Shown here one piece after another: positions 6,557-14,016 of a DNA stretch of 23,109 bases (position 1 is its first letter; every line of letters begins with the position of its first letter). The position numbers and the translations under genes are program-made. The notes beneath the pieces are model-generated. The model was not told the DNA's origin. It did not search any database and saw nothing but the letters and a program-made list of their open reading frames with translations. The stretch is from DATDRM01 sp035291705 (GTDB lineage: Bacteria; Chloroflexota; Anaerolineae; Anaerolineales; UBA4823), in contig DATDRM010000054.1 of the NCBI GenBank assembly GCA_035291705.1, forward strand, positions 1-23,109. Direction: 5' to 3'.

Positions 6557-7302
6557 GTGTTTTCTGGCGGGTAGATCACCTCAACCAGTGTTAGCCCATG
6601 GGCTGGGGCTGTTCCACGCACCGGAATTGTGACCCAATCAACCAAGAACCGATCGAGCTCTCCTTGAGCCATTTTATCTTGCGCGACCTCCACTTGAAAA
6701 GAGACCAATCGGCGCACCATGCGGTATAAAAAGGCGTTACCTATGATTTCAAAGATCATCTCCGGCCCATCGACCAGCCATATCGCCGAGGTGATATTCC
6801 GCACAGTGCTGCCCCCAGCGCGCGGGGGGCTGCCGAAAGCACCAAAGTCGTGCGTTCCAATTAGACGATTGCTTAATTGCTGTAAAAGAGCCGTTGACAC
6901 TTCTGGCCAAACCCGCCAGGCATAGCGTTCCTGCAAAGGTTGCCGCACCTCGTCACAGAATATACGATATTGATAACGGCGTGCCTGGGCTGCATAGCGT
7001 GGGTGAAAATCTACTGATACCTGGCGAACGGAGCGGACCACTACATCAGACGGCAGATGGGCATTTATCGCTCGTTGCAACCCCTGGGTAGAGTGCGCCC
7101 AATCTAGGTCGAAGGCGATCACCTGTCCCGAAGCATGCACACCTGTGTCTGTCCGTCCAGCAGCCAGCACCGCCTTTCCTTCCCATCCAAAGCTCCTCAA
7201 TGCAGCTTCAACAACCGATTGTACCGTGCGCGCTTTAGCCTGGCGTTGAAAACCCTGGAAATCGGTGCCATCGTAGGCAAGAATAACCTTGTAACGTACC
7301 AT
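6553..7302 (-). CDS. truA: tRNA pseudouridine(38-40) synthase
   Basis: Converts uridines 38-40 in the anticodon arm of tRNAs to pseudouridine. The 249-residue protein has the family start YKVILAYDGTDFQGFQRQ and the catalytic motif AAGRTDTGVHA with Asp52. Further marks are FHPRYAAQARRYQYRI, GTHDFGAF and FLYRMVRRLV. The ATG at 7302 matches the usual family start; an in-frame TTG two codons upstream is the alternative, and neither has a strong ribosome site. It lies between rplQ and rplM, a neighbourhood common in Gram-positive and related phyla. Its 5' spacer carries 7-bp repeats that may lower or separate its expression. Confidence 0.95.
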   Translation of the reverse strand: MVRYKVILAYDGTDFQGFQRQAKARTVQSVVEAALRSFGWEGKAVLAAGRTDTGVHASGQVIAFDLDWAHSTQGLQRAINAHLPSDVVVRSVRQVSVDFHPRYAAQARRYQYRIFCDEVRQPLQERYAWRVWPEVSTALLQQLSNRLIGTHDFGAFGSPPRAGGSTVRNITSAIWLVDGPEMIFEIIGNAFLYRMVRRLVSFQVEVAQDKMAQGELDRFLVDWVTIPVRGTAPAHGLTLVEVIYPPENT

Positions 7303-7313
7303 GCCCAATCCAT

Positions 7314-7380
7314 ATTCAGTGGGCAGTAATCAGTATTCAGTTCTTTAATGGCTGGTCACTGAACATTGATAACTGATTAC
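7314..7380. repeat. Two opposed 7-bp repeat arrays forming an inverted repeat
   Basis: Four heptads at 7314-7341 share CAGT at their 3' end (ATTCAGT, GGGCAGT, AATCAGT, ATTCAGT). Three heptads at 7356-7376 share TGA at their 3' end (TCACTGA, ACATTGA, TAACTGA) in the opposite sense. They pair as an outer 9-bp stem (7326-7334 with 7372-7380) and an inner 6-bp stem (7336-7341 with 7358-7363). The rplQ TAG stop begins in the outer arm. It may act as a weak terminator or RNA-processing hairpin. Confidence 0.65.
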
Positions 7381-7757
7381 TATTCTTCTACCAATTCGAT
7401 CAATACCATCTCCGCCGCATCGCCCTCGCGCGGCCCCAACTTCAGAATGCGGGTATAACCACCATTGCGTTCGCCAAACCTGGGGGCAATCTCGTCAAAC
7501 AGCTTCTTGACGACGACAGGATTGCCCAGGCGAGCTGCTGCCAGACGGCGAGCATGCACGATTTGCGCTGCTCCAGCATCGTTGCTTCGTTTTGCCAGGG
7601 TGATCAGGCGTTCGGCTTGCCCGCGGATCGCTTCGGCTTTGGCACGCGTGGTGTGGATGCGTTCATGGGTAAATAGTTGATTGATCAATATTTTCCGCAG
7701 GGCTGCACGTTCGTCTTTGCCGCGGCTCAGTTTCTTTCCTGCTACTTTATGTCGCAT
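7380..7757 (-). CDS. rplQ: 50S ribosomal protein L17
   Basis: Large-subunit protein near the exit tunnel. From the ATG at 7757 it has 125 residues, beginning MRHKVAGKKLSRG as the family does. An in-frame extension to 7784 would overlap the rpoA end and is not supported. Other marks: ALRKILINQLFTHERIHTT, AKAEAIRGQAERLITLAK, and RNGGYTRILKLGPREGDAAEMVLIEL near the C-terminus. It starts 7 nt after the rpoA stop, the standard end of the alpha operon. Confidence 0.97.
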   Translation of the reverse strand: MRHKVAGKKLSRGKDERAALRKILINQLFTHERIHTTRAKAEAIRGQAERLITLAKRSNDAGAAQIVHARRLAAARLGNPVVVKKLFDEIAPRFGERNGGYTRILKLGPREGDAAEMVLIELVEE

Positions 7758-7764
7758 CTCTTCA

Positions 7765-8736
7765 CTACTCCGCTTCAATCTCACTTTCGTCGTTTAGGTA
7801 GCCCTTCTCACGCATCTTGGCGCGCAACTCCTCCAGACTCTTCTCTCCGAAATTGCGGATGGACATCACAGCTTCGTCCCCTTTCTCCAGCAGTTCCAGG
7901 ACTTCACCGACCGTGGTTATCCCGGTACGCTTGAGGGAGTTGAACACTCGCACGGATAGATCTAGATTCTCGATCGGCGTTTCGATCATCTCACTGGTCA
8001 GCCGGCCGCTTTCGACTTCTTCTTGGGTGATCGCAGCCAGGGTCTCCTCGCTGATGCCTGCTAGATGACGCAAATGGTCGATCAGGATTTTCGCACTGGT
8101 GCTGAGTGCCTCTTCTGGCCCGACTGTCCCATCCGTCCAGATTTCCAGGATGAGTTTGTCATAATTCGTACTTTGTCCCACGCGCGCATAACCAGCTTCC
8201 CAGTTAACGCGCCGGACGGGGGTATAAATCGCATCGACGGGCAACTCGCCAATCGGTAACCGTCCGCCCCGGTCATCCGCTGGAGAATAACCCCGACCAC
8301 GCTCGGCGGTCATCTCGATCTCCAGGCGGGCTTTATTATCATCCACCGTGAAGAGATAGAGGTCGGGGTTCACGATCTCCACTTCTGGAGGCGTGATAAT
8401 ATCGGCTGCTGTTACGACCCCTGCCCCGCGCACCTCCAGGTGAAGACGAGCAGTGTCCACAGCATACATCTTCATCCGCAGTAGTTTGATCTGTAACATC
8501 ACCCGGATAACATCCTCGCGCACACCGGGGATGTCAGTGAACTCGTGTTGCACATCCGCAATGCGGATCGAGCTAACCGCCACGCCTTCCAGCGAAGACA
8601 ACAACACCCGCCGCAAGGCGTTGCCGAGGGTGATTCCATACCCTCTCTCCAGCGGGCCAATAATAAACTTGCCGTAATTCCGAGCCTCTGCTTCACGCTC
8701 GATCTTTGGCGTCACCATATTCGTTAAACCGATCAC
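7765..8736 (-). CDS. rpoA: RNA polymerase alpha subunit
   Basis: Assembly platform of RNA polymerase and target of UP elements and activators. The 323 residues fit the family. Residues 1 to about 235 form the dimerising domain (GPLERGYGITLGNALRRVLLSS at 27-48; VNPDLYL, and TDGTVGPEEAL). After a linker, about 250-315 form the C-terminal DNA-binding domain: LDLSVRVFNSLKR, with Arg263 and Asn266 aligning with the DNA-contacting Arg265 and Asn268 of E. coli, then IRNFGEKSLEEL. The start is GTG at 8736, supported by AGAGGTGA just upstream; the next ATG (8718) has no ribosome site. Confidence 0.97.
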   Translation of the reverse strand: MIGLTNMVTPKIEREAEARNYGKFIIGPLERGYGITLGNALRRVLLSSLEGVAVSSIRIADVQHEFTDIPGVREDVIRVMLQIKLLRMKMYAVDTARLHLEVRGAGVVTAADIITPPEVEIVNPDLYLFTVDDNKARLEIEMTAERGRGYSPADDRGGRLPIGELPVDAIYTPVRRVNWEAGYARVGQSTNYDKLILEIWTDGTVGPEEALSTSAKILIDHLRHLAGISEETLAAITQEEVESGRLTSEMIETPIENLDLSVRVFNSLKRTGITTVGEVLELLEKGDEAVMSIRNFGEKSLEELRAKMREKGYLNDESEIEAE

Positions 8737-8758
8737 GGTTCACCTCTTCCTTGCTCCA

Positions 8759-8773
8759 TTCCCTTATAGGGAA
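8759..8773 (-). promoter_or_regulatory. Short hairpin in the rpsD-rpoA spacer
   Basis: TTCCC (8759-8763) and GGGAA (8769-8773) pair around a 5-nt loop, about 22 nt upstream of the rpoA GTG and next to its ribosome site. Small and of unknown effect. Confidence 0.3.
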
Positions 8774-8787
8774 CGGCCTTGATAAAT

Positions 8788-9426
8788 CTAGCGTGAGTAG
8801 AACTCAACGATTAATTGTTCGCTCAGATTGCCGTCGATTTCAGGGCGCTCCGGCAGGCGAACCACGGAACCGCTCAAGTTTCGCAAATCTCGACTGAGCC
8901 ATTCTGGGGCTGTTCTTTCCTCAGCCACCGCAGTCAGGTCCTTAAAGTAGGGCCGTTTAAGCGAACCCTCGCGAATAGAGACCTGATCACCCGGTGACAA
9001 GAGCATCGAAGGCACATCCGTCCGGCGACCATTGACATTGAAATGCCCATGGGTCACCAACAAACGCGCTTGTGCCCGGTTGGTCGCGAATCCCATTCGG
9101 AAAATTACATTGTCCAAACGCGATTCCAGGATCTGGAGCAGGTTCAAGCCCGTCAGGCCACGGCGTTGCAAAGAGACTTTGTAGTACCTCCGGAACTGCC
9201 GTTCCAAAACACCATAAACCCGCCGCGCCTTTTGTTTAGCGCGTAGTTGCCGGTTGTAGTCCGATTCACGCCGTCGGCGGAATTGAGCGCCCTTCCCATG
9301 CTGCCCTGGCGGATAACCCCGGCGCTCAACTGCACACTTAGGCGTAAAGCAGCGCTCCCCTTTTAGGAATAGTTTTTCACCTTCTCGCCGGCACAATTTG
9401 CATACCGGTCCTCTATACTTAGCCAT
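8788..9426 (-). CDS. rpsD: 30S ribosomal protein S4, zinc form
   Basis: Primary 16S rRNA binder that nucleates 30S assembly. The 212 residues include an N-terminal four-cysteine site (Cys9, 12, 26, 31; CKLC and CFTPKC), marking the zinc-containing form. The S4 RNA-binding domain lies near 100-160 (ESRLDNVIFRMGFATNRAQARLLVTHGHFNVNGRR). The C-terminus is the usual LIVEFYSR. It follows rpsK by 30 nt and precedes rpoA. In E. coli S4 represses the alpha operon; whether it does here cannot be told from sequence. Confidence 0.97.
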   Translation of the reverse strand: MAKYRGPVCKLCRREGEKLFLKGERCFTPKCAVERRGYPPGQHGKGAQFRRRRESDYNRQLRAKQKARRVYGVLERQFRRYYKVSLQRRGLTGLNLLQILESRLDNVIFRMGFATNRAQARLLVTHGHFNVNGRRTDVPSMLLSPGDQVSIREGSLKRPYFKDLTAVAEERTAPEWLSRDLRNLSGSVVRLPERPEIDGNLSEQLIVEFYSR

Positions 9427-9456
9427 TCAATCTTCCCTCTTTTATCTAAAAGATGA

Positions 9457-9858
9457 TTACACGCGGCGCTTCTTCCGAGGTCGGCAGCCGTTGTGCGGCA
9501 CCGGCGTCAGATCGGTGATCGCCGTCACCCGCATCCCGGTGGTTTGTACCGCTCGGATGGCTGACTCACGACCTGGGCCTGGGCCTTTCACAAAAACCTC
9601 CACCTCTTGCATACCAATTGCCATCGCCGCTTTGATGGCTTGTTCGGCAGCCAGACGGGCTGCGAACGGTGTACTCTTGCGCGAACCTTTGAATCCCACC
9701 GATCCAGCGCTGCCCCAGGTTACTGTGTTACCTTGTTGGTCAGTGATTGTGACGATCGTATTATTGAACGTCGCGTTGATATGCACCTGTCCCGCGGACA
9801 GCATGCGCTTGACTTTTCGTGCGCCTGGACGGCGCGTAGAACGTTCACCTTTTGCCAT
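9457..9858 (-). CDS. rpsK: 30S ribosomal protein S11
   Basis: Platform protein of the small subunit, near the mRNA exit. The 133 residues show AHINATFNNTIVT-like sequence (VHINATFNNTIVTITDQQGN), GSAGSVGFKGSRKSTPFAARLAAEQA, VEVFVKGPGPGRESAIRA, and the C-terminal TPVPHNGCRPRKKRRV. The N-terminal extension is basic. An 80-nt spacer separates it from rpsM upstream, longer than most spacers in this locus. Confidence 0.97.
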   Translation of the reverse strand: MAKGERSTRRPGARKVKRMLSAGQVHINATFNNTIVTITDQQGNTVTWGSAGSVGFKGSRKSTPFAARLAAEQAIKAAMAIGMQEVEVFVKGPGPGRESAIRAVQTTGMRVTAITDLTPVPHNGCRPRKKRRV

Positions 9859-9938
9859 AGAACCTCACACTTTGGAGTTTTGCTCGCCGGATAGCCGCAG
9901 GGAGGGAAAGATGTACACCGGCAACCAATCTCACAGAA

Positions 9939-10331
9939 TCATTGCTTCTTCTTGCCACCACGCCGCCGGCCACGCCCAGCCACAGTCCGTTTGGGACCTT
10001 TCCGGGTGCGCGCGTTGGTGCGCGTCCGCTGGCCTCGCACTGGCAAATTCCGGCGGTGGCGTAATCCCCGGTAGCTGCCGATCTCGATCAGACGTTTAAT
10101 ATGCGATTGAACCTCTCGGCGCAGATCGCCTTCTACCTTGTAGTTTTGCACGATGAAATCCCGGAGCAAGGCCACTTCAGCATCCGTCAGGTCCTTCACC
10201 CGCGTACCCGGGTTCACCCTCGTTGCCCGCAAGATATCTCTCGCATGGCTGGGGCCAATGCCATAGATATAAGTCAATCCAACTTCAACCCGCTTATTGC
10301 GTGGAAGATCAACGCCTTCAATCCGTGCCAT
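9939..10331 (-). CDS. rpsM: 30S ribosomal protein S13
   Basis: Head protein contacting the P-site tRNA and forming bridges to L5. The 130 residues begin MARIEGVDLPRNKRVEVGLTYIYGIG and include the helix-two-turn-helix region SHARDILRATRVNPGTRVKDLTDAEV. The tail is strongly basic (RTNARTRKGPKRTVAGRGRRRGGKKK), a little longer than in E. coli. It begins 6 nt after the rpmJ stop. Confidence 0.97.
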   Translation of the reverse strand: MARIEGVDLPRNKRVEVGLTYIYGIGPSHARDILRATRVNPGTRVKDLTDAEVALLRDFIVQNYKVEGDLRREVQSHIKRLIEIGSYRGLRHRRNLPVRGQRTRTNARTRKGPKRTVAGRGRRRGGKKKQ

Positions 10332-10337
10332 AGTCTC

Positions 10338-10451
10338 CTATCCCTGTCGCTGTTTATGCTTCGGGTTATCGCAAATCACATATACAATGCCTTTGCGTTT
10401 TACAATCTTGCATTTTGAGCAGCGCTTCTTTACAGATGCAGACACTTTCAT
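10338..10451 (-). CDS. rpmJ: 50S ribosomal protein L36, zinc form
   Basis: A 37-residue protein that binds 23S rRNA near the peptidyl-transferase centre. It reads MKVSASVKKRCSKCKIVKRK at the start and ends PKHKQRQG, stop TAG at 10338-10340. The zinc ligands Cys11, Cys14, Cys27 and His32 are all present. GAGGAG lies 9 nt before the ATG. It sits directly before rpsM as in most bacteria, but follows map with no infA between. A candidate promoter and a hairpin precede it. Confidence 0.96.
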   Translation of the reverse strand: MKVSASVKKRCSKCKIVKRKGIVYVICDNPKHKQRQG

Positions 10452-10472
10452 GAACCCAAACTCCTCAAATTT

Positions 10473-10498
10473 GCGTAAGGATTAATCTGCCTTACCGC
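10473..10498 (-). promoter_or_regulatory. rpmJ leader hairpin
   Basis: GTAAGG (10475-10480) pairs with CCTTAC (10490-10495) around a 9-nt loop. The stem extends by a further GC/GC pair across one bulged base. It lies between the candidate promoter and the rpmJ ribosome site. Confidence 0.4.
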
Positions 10499-10516
10499 CA
10501 TATAGCCGAATTTACC

Positions 10517-10545
10517 ATTATACCGAACCTAATCCGCTTCGTCCA
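10517..10545 (-). promoter_or_regulatory. Candidate promoter for rpmJ-rpsM-rpsK-rpsD-rpoA-rplQ
   Basis: On the minus strand a perfect TATAAT (10517-10522) is preceded by 17 nt and then TGGACG (10540-10545, 4/6 match to TTGACA), the latter inside the 3' end of map. The predicted leader is about 60 nt. This would let the alpha-operon genes be transcribed independently of the spc part. Confidence 0.55.
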
Positions 10546-11311
10546 GAGCAGTCAGAATGATAGGCTCGCCGTCCAATACCGCAACACTGTGTTCGAAATG
10601 AGCAGTTAATGAACCATCTGCAGATACCACAGTCCACTGGTCCGGAAGCACTCGCGTCCGGTGGGTTCCTACCAACACCATCGGTTCTAAGGCGACGGTG
10701 ACACCCCGTCGCAGTACCATCCCGCGCCCGCGCACGCCGAAGTTTGGCACCAATGGCCCTTCGTGCATCTGCCGGCCTACCCCGTGACCTGTATACTCGC
10801 GCGGAACATGATATTCATTACCCTCGACATGCTTCTGTATAGCAGAAGAAACGTCTCCTACGCGATTCCCAGGGCACATCTGCCGGATCCCAATGTACAA
10901 CGCCTGCTCAGTCACCTCCAGTAAGCGCCTGGCTTGTGAGGAAATATCCCCAACACCAACCGAAAATGCTGAATCTGCCACAAATCCATCAAGGATAGTG
11001 CCGCAATCTACCGAGACGATCTCTCCCTCGCGCAACTTACGTTTCCCGGGGATGCCGTGGACCAACTCCTCATTGATCGAGACCGTTATCGTCGCTGGGA
11101 ACGGATACGGTCCGGGATAATTTTTGAAAGCCGGTTTGCCGCCATGCTTACGGATGATCTCCTCAGCAACCACATCGAGATCGCCAGTGGCTATTCCCGG
11201 ACGGATCATATCCCGCACAGTTGCCAGCACCAAAGCATTGATCCGACCAGCTGCCCGCATAATATCAATCTCTGGGAGGCTTTTGATTACGACAGGGCGA
11301 TCCGATATCAT
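10529..11311 (-). CDS. map: Type I methionine aminopeptidase
   Basis: Removes the initiator methionine from new proteins after deformylation. The 260 residues hold the five metal ligands of the family: Asp102 (SVDCGT), Asp113 (VADSAF), His176 (GHGVGR), Glu209 (ALEPM) and Glu240 (HFEHS). The catalytic His85 is in VHGIPG. There is no N-terminal zinc-finger extension. It starts 1 nt after the adk stop, so the two are probably coupled. Downstream, infA is missing from the position it usually holds. Confidence 0.97.
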   Translation of the reverse strand: MISDRPVVIKSLPEIDIMRAAGRINALVLATVRDMIRPGIATGDLDVVAEEIIRKHGGKPAFKNYPGPYPFPATITVSINEELVHGIPGKRKLREGEIVSVDCGTILDGFVADSAFSVGVGDISSQARRLLEVTEQALYIGIRQMCPGNRVGDVSSAIQKHVEGNEYHVPREYTGHGVGRQMHEGPLVPNFGVRGRGMVLRRGVTVALEPMVLVGTHRTRVLPDQWTVVSADGSLTAHFEHSVAVLDGEPIILTALDEAD

Positions 11312-11312
11312 C

Positions 11313-11969
11313 TTATCTCACTGCAGCCAAAGCAGCCAGTAACACAGCGGTAACTTCTTCGATAGGTAAACTGCCATCCACCTCTACCAGCAGCCCCCGC
11401 TGTTGATAGTGATCAATCAGTGGCTGAGTCTGCTCGAAGTAAACGTGAATCCGGCGGGCTACCGTCTCTGCTTGGTCATCACTCCGTTGATAAAGTTCTG
11501 ATCCATCATAGTCACATCGGCCAGGACTTTTCGGTGGATTATTCTTTTCATGAAAGATATGTCCTTGTGCCCGGCAAGTCCAACGCCCAGCGAGACGTTC
11601 GATTAGCAGGCTCTCGGAGACCTTGATATAAGGTACCGCGACGATCCGGCCTCCCAGGCTCACCAGTAATCCTTCCAAAGCCTCCGCCTGGGTTGGTGTT
11701 CGCGGGAAACCATCCAGCAACGCTCCGGGTCCACAATCCGGACGTGATAAGCGCTCCTGGATCATGGCTATGGTTATGTCGTCAGGCACCAATTCACCGC
11801 GCTTTATATATCCATCAGCCAGTTTTCCTAATTCAGTCTTATTTTTAAAATTCTCTCTAAAGATGTCGCCTGAGGAGATGTGCGGTAAACCCAGCTTATC
11901 AGAGACGATTTGAGCCTGGGTTCCTTTTCCCGCGCCTGGCGGGCCGAGTAACACGATGAAATTCGACAT
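11313..11969 (-). CDS. adk: Adenylate kinase
   Basis: Catalyses ATP + AMP to 2 ADP. From the ATG at 11969 (AAGG 5 nt upstream) it has 218 residues and begins MSNFIVLLGPPGAGKGTQ, with the P-loop near 9-16. An ATG at 11981, overlapping the secY stop as TGATG, would add four residues. AMP-site and lid motifs are DGFPRT near 86-91 and YQRSDD near 160-165. The lid (about 127-165) is the long, zinc-type lid (HIFHEKNNPPKSPGRCDYDG). However, the expected four ligands read Cys132, Gln135, Cys152, Asp155, so one cysteine of the first pair is Gln. Zinc binding may be lost. Confidence 0.96.
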   Translation of the reverse strand: MSNFIVLLGPPGAGKGTQAQIVSDKLGLPHISSGDIFRENFKNKTELGKLADGYIKRGELVPDDITIAMIQERLSRPDCGPGALLDGFPRTPTQAEALEGLLVSLGGRIVAVPYIKVSESLLIERLAGRWTCRAQGHIFHEKNNPPKSPGRCDYDGSELYQRSDDQAETVARRIHVYFEQTQPLIDHYQQRGLLVEVDGSLPIEEVTAVLLAALAAVR

Positions 11970-11980
11970 ATCAGCCTTCA

Positions 11981-13321
11981 TCAACGGATCAATAGCGTGT
12001 CATCATAACCATGGATCTTGAGTTCAGCCTCGATATTAAAGAACGTATCTCGGACCACACCTACGACGATCAATAAACCGGCGGAGGAGACTAAAAGTAA
12101 TCCAGTGTTTCGCCCAAAAGGTATCAACAGGCCGATCAACCAGGGTAAGATAGCGACCAATCCCAAAAAGATAGCCCCAGGAAGGGTGATGCGCTGTAAA
12201 ACCTTGGTCAGGTACTTTTGGGTTGGGGTGCCCCGGCTGACGCCCGGGATTTGTGCACCCACCTTCTTAAGGTTTTCACCATAGTTTTGTTGGGAAAACA
12301 GCACATTAGTATAGAAGAAAGTAAAGGCAGCAACCATTAAGAAGTACATGACATAGTAAATATTGCTATTTCCACCAAAAGCATTCTGGATATAAAGAGA
12401 GAGATTTTTCACCCACTCGGTACTCGAGGTAGAAAAGAAGCTCGCCACGATCGCCGGGAAAGTTAAAATTGATTGGGCGAAGATCAACGGGATCATACCT
12501 GCCATATTCACCCGCAAAGGCAAAGTGCCTTTGACTGGCATGGACATGCGGTTACCAACCCGCCGACCAGGATACATCACGGGGACATTCCGCTGGCCTT
12601 GCTGAACAAACACGATCGCAAAAATGGTGAGGGTAGTAAAGATGACTAGAAAAGTCAGAGCGAACCACCGGTTTTGCTGATCGGCTAGCAGACTGCCAAT
12701 ATTAACAGGCACGCGTGAAACAATACCAGCGAAGATGATTAAGGACAGGCCTTGATTGCGGATGCCGTATTCAGAAATTAATTCACCCAACCAGATAGCA
12801 AACATCGTCCCAGCTGTCATACTCAGGACAATTGCAAAGGATGGTAAAAAGCTTCCAGCGCGAAATCCAAAGTTATCGAGGATCGGCACGCCACCAGCGA
12901 ACTGGCTGAACAGGTTGATTTGCCCAATCGCATTTAAGGCAGCCATTGGAACCGCCAGGAGATATGTCCACTTTTCCATCCACTTCTGTCCCTCACGCGG
13001 ATCTTCTTCCATTCGTTTCTGCATCGCTGGGATGATCGGAACCAAAAGCTGTAGAATAATCTGGGCTGTGATGTAAGGATATACACCCATGGCGAGGACG
13101 GAGAAATTCGATACCGTCCCTCCCGAGAGCAGGTCCATCAAATTTAGCAGGGTACCACTGGCCCCCCCGCCCTGAAGAATCTGAGCCAATGCCTCCCGAT
13201 TAACTCCCGGCACAGGGATATGAGCTGCAAAACGGTAGATTGCCAGCAAGGCGACCGTCATCAACAACCTTCGACGAATGTCATGGGCAGTCCACAAATA
13301 GCGCCAGGCCGACCGCTTCAT
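11981..13321 (-). CDS. secY: Protein translocase subunit SecY
   Basis: Central pore of the Sec translocon in the inner membrane. The 446 residues contain about ten hydrophobic segments. Marks include the N-terminal IPVPGVN, the plug and second segment region SGGTVSNFSVLAMGVYPYITAQI, the basic cytoplasmic loops (GQRNVPVMYPGRR; SQQNYGENLKKVGAQIPG), and LPGAIFLGLVAILPW. AGGAG 7 nt before the ATG overlaps the rplO end. It lies in its standard place between rplO and adk. Confidence 0.97.
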   Translation of the reverse strand: MKRSAWRYLWTAHDIRRRLLMTVALLAIYRFAAHIPVPGVNREALAQILQGGGASGTLLNLMDLLSGGTVSNFSVLAMGVYPYITAQIILQLLVPIIPAMQKRMEEDPREGQKWMEKWTYLLAVPMAALNAIGQINLFSQFAGGVPILDNFGFRAGSFLPSFAIVLSMTAGTMFAIWLGELISEYGIRNQGLSLIIFAGIVSRVPVNIGSLLADQQNRWFALTFLVIFTTLTIFAIVFVQQGQRNVPVMYPGRRVGNRMSMPVKGTLPLRVNMAGMIPLIFAQSILTFPAIVASFFSTSSTEWVKNLSLYIQNAFGGNSNIYYVMYFLMVAAFTFFYTNVLFSQQNYGENLKKVGAQIPGVSRGTPTQKYLTKVLQRITLPGAIFLGLVAILPWLIGLLIPFGRNTGLLLVSSAGLLIVVGVVRDTFFNIEAELKIHGYDDTLLIR

Positions 13322-13332
13322 CTCATTTCTCC

Positions 13333-13800
13333 TTATTCACCAGCTTCCAAGGGGATGATTTCCACGCTACCACCAGCAGCCTCGATCTTCTCGCGAGCGC
13401 CTTTGGTCACCCGGTGAGCGCGTACCTTGAGAGCCAGGTTCACATCGCCCCGCCCCAAGATGACTACCGGATTGCGTGGGTCGCGCAAGAGCCGAGCTTC
13501 CAGCAGGGATTCGGGTGTAACCCAGCTCTCTGGCAAAAAATCCCCTAACTGATCCAAATTAACCTCGTTATACTCCACACTATTCAACGGGGTGAAACCT
13601 TTACCGCGCACGAATGGCAGCCGGCGGAAGAAAGGCAGGCTGCCGCCTTGATGATACAGCCGTGTCCCGCCTCCCGCCCGCGCCCCCTGTCCTTTCGTAC
13701 CACGACCGGCAGTCTTGCCTTGCCCAGCGGCAATGCCCCGCCCAACCCGCTGGCGGTCTTTCTTAGCACCTTCATTTGGTTTGAGATCGTGCAATTTCAT
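13333..13800 (-). CDS. rplO: 50S ribosomal protein L15
   Basis: Late-assembly large-subunit protein of 155 residues. The N-terminal half is glycine- and lysine/arginine-rich (VGRGIAAGQGKTAGRGTKGQGARAG), extended on the ribosome. The C-terminal globular part includes NPVVILGRGDVNLALKVRAHRVTKGAREKIEAAGGSVE. It follows rpmD by 9 nt and its end overlaps the secY ribosome site. Confidence 0.97.
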   Translation of the reverse strand: MKLHDLKPNEGAKKDRQRVGRGIAAGQGKTAGRGTKGQGARAGGGTRLYHQGGSLPFFRRLPFVRGKGFTPLNSVEYNEVNLDQLGDFLPESWVTPESLLEARLLRDPRNPVVILGRGDVNLALKVRAHRVTKGAREKIEAAGGSVEIIPLEAGE

Positions 13801-13809
13801 GATCTGTCC

Positions 13810-14016
13810 TCATTCTTCGACTCGCACCAGGTGGCTGACCTTGGCAAGCATTCCGCGTAGCGTCGGGGCATCGACATGTTCAACCGTCTGATGGAGTCGA
13901 TGTAATCCCAATGCCTGGACCGTCCTCTTCTGGCGCAGGTTGTAACCAATCGGACTCTTTATCAGGGTTACCCGTACCACTTTTACCTGCTTTTCTTCTT
14001 TTTTCGCTTTAGGCAT
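13810..14016 (-). CDS. rpmD: 50S ribosomal protein L30
   Basis: Small large-subunit protein of 68 residues. A lysine-rich leader of about 10 residues is followed by the family core VVRVTLIKSPIGYNLRQKRTVQALGLHRLHQTVEH. The start at 14016 overlaps the rpsE end by 8 nt and has GGAGGA just upstream inside rpsE, so it is likely translated by reinitiation. Confidence 0.96.
   Translation of the reverse strand: MPKAKKEEKQVKVVRVTLIKSPIGYNLRQKRTVQALGLHRLHQTVEHVDAPTLRGMLAKVSHLVRVEE

Noticed and set aside
7758..7784. N-terminal extension of rplQ
   Set aside because: It overlaps the rpoA end; L17 proteins start at MRHK-like sequence, matching the ATG at 7757.
9859..9938. GCCGG/CCGGC pairing (9886-9890 with 9918-9922) in the rpsM-rpsK spacer
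   Set aside because: Only 5 bp around a 27-nt loop; too weak to call a regulatory element by eye.
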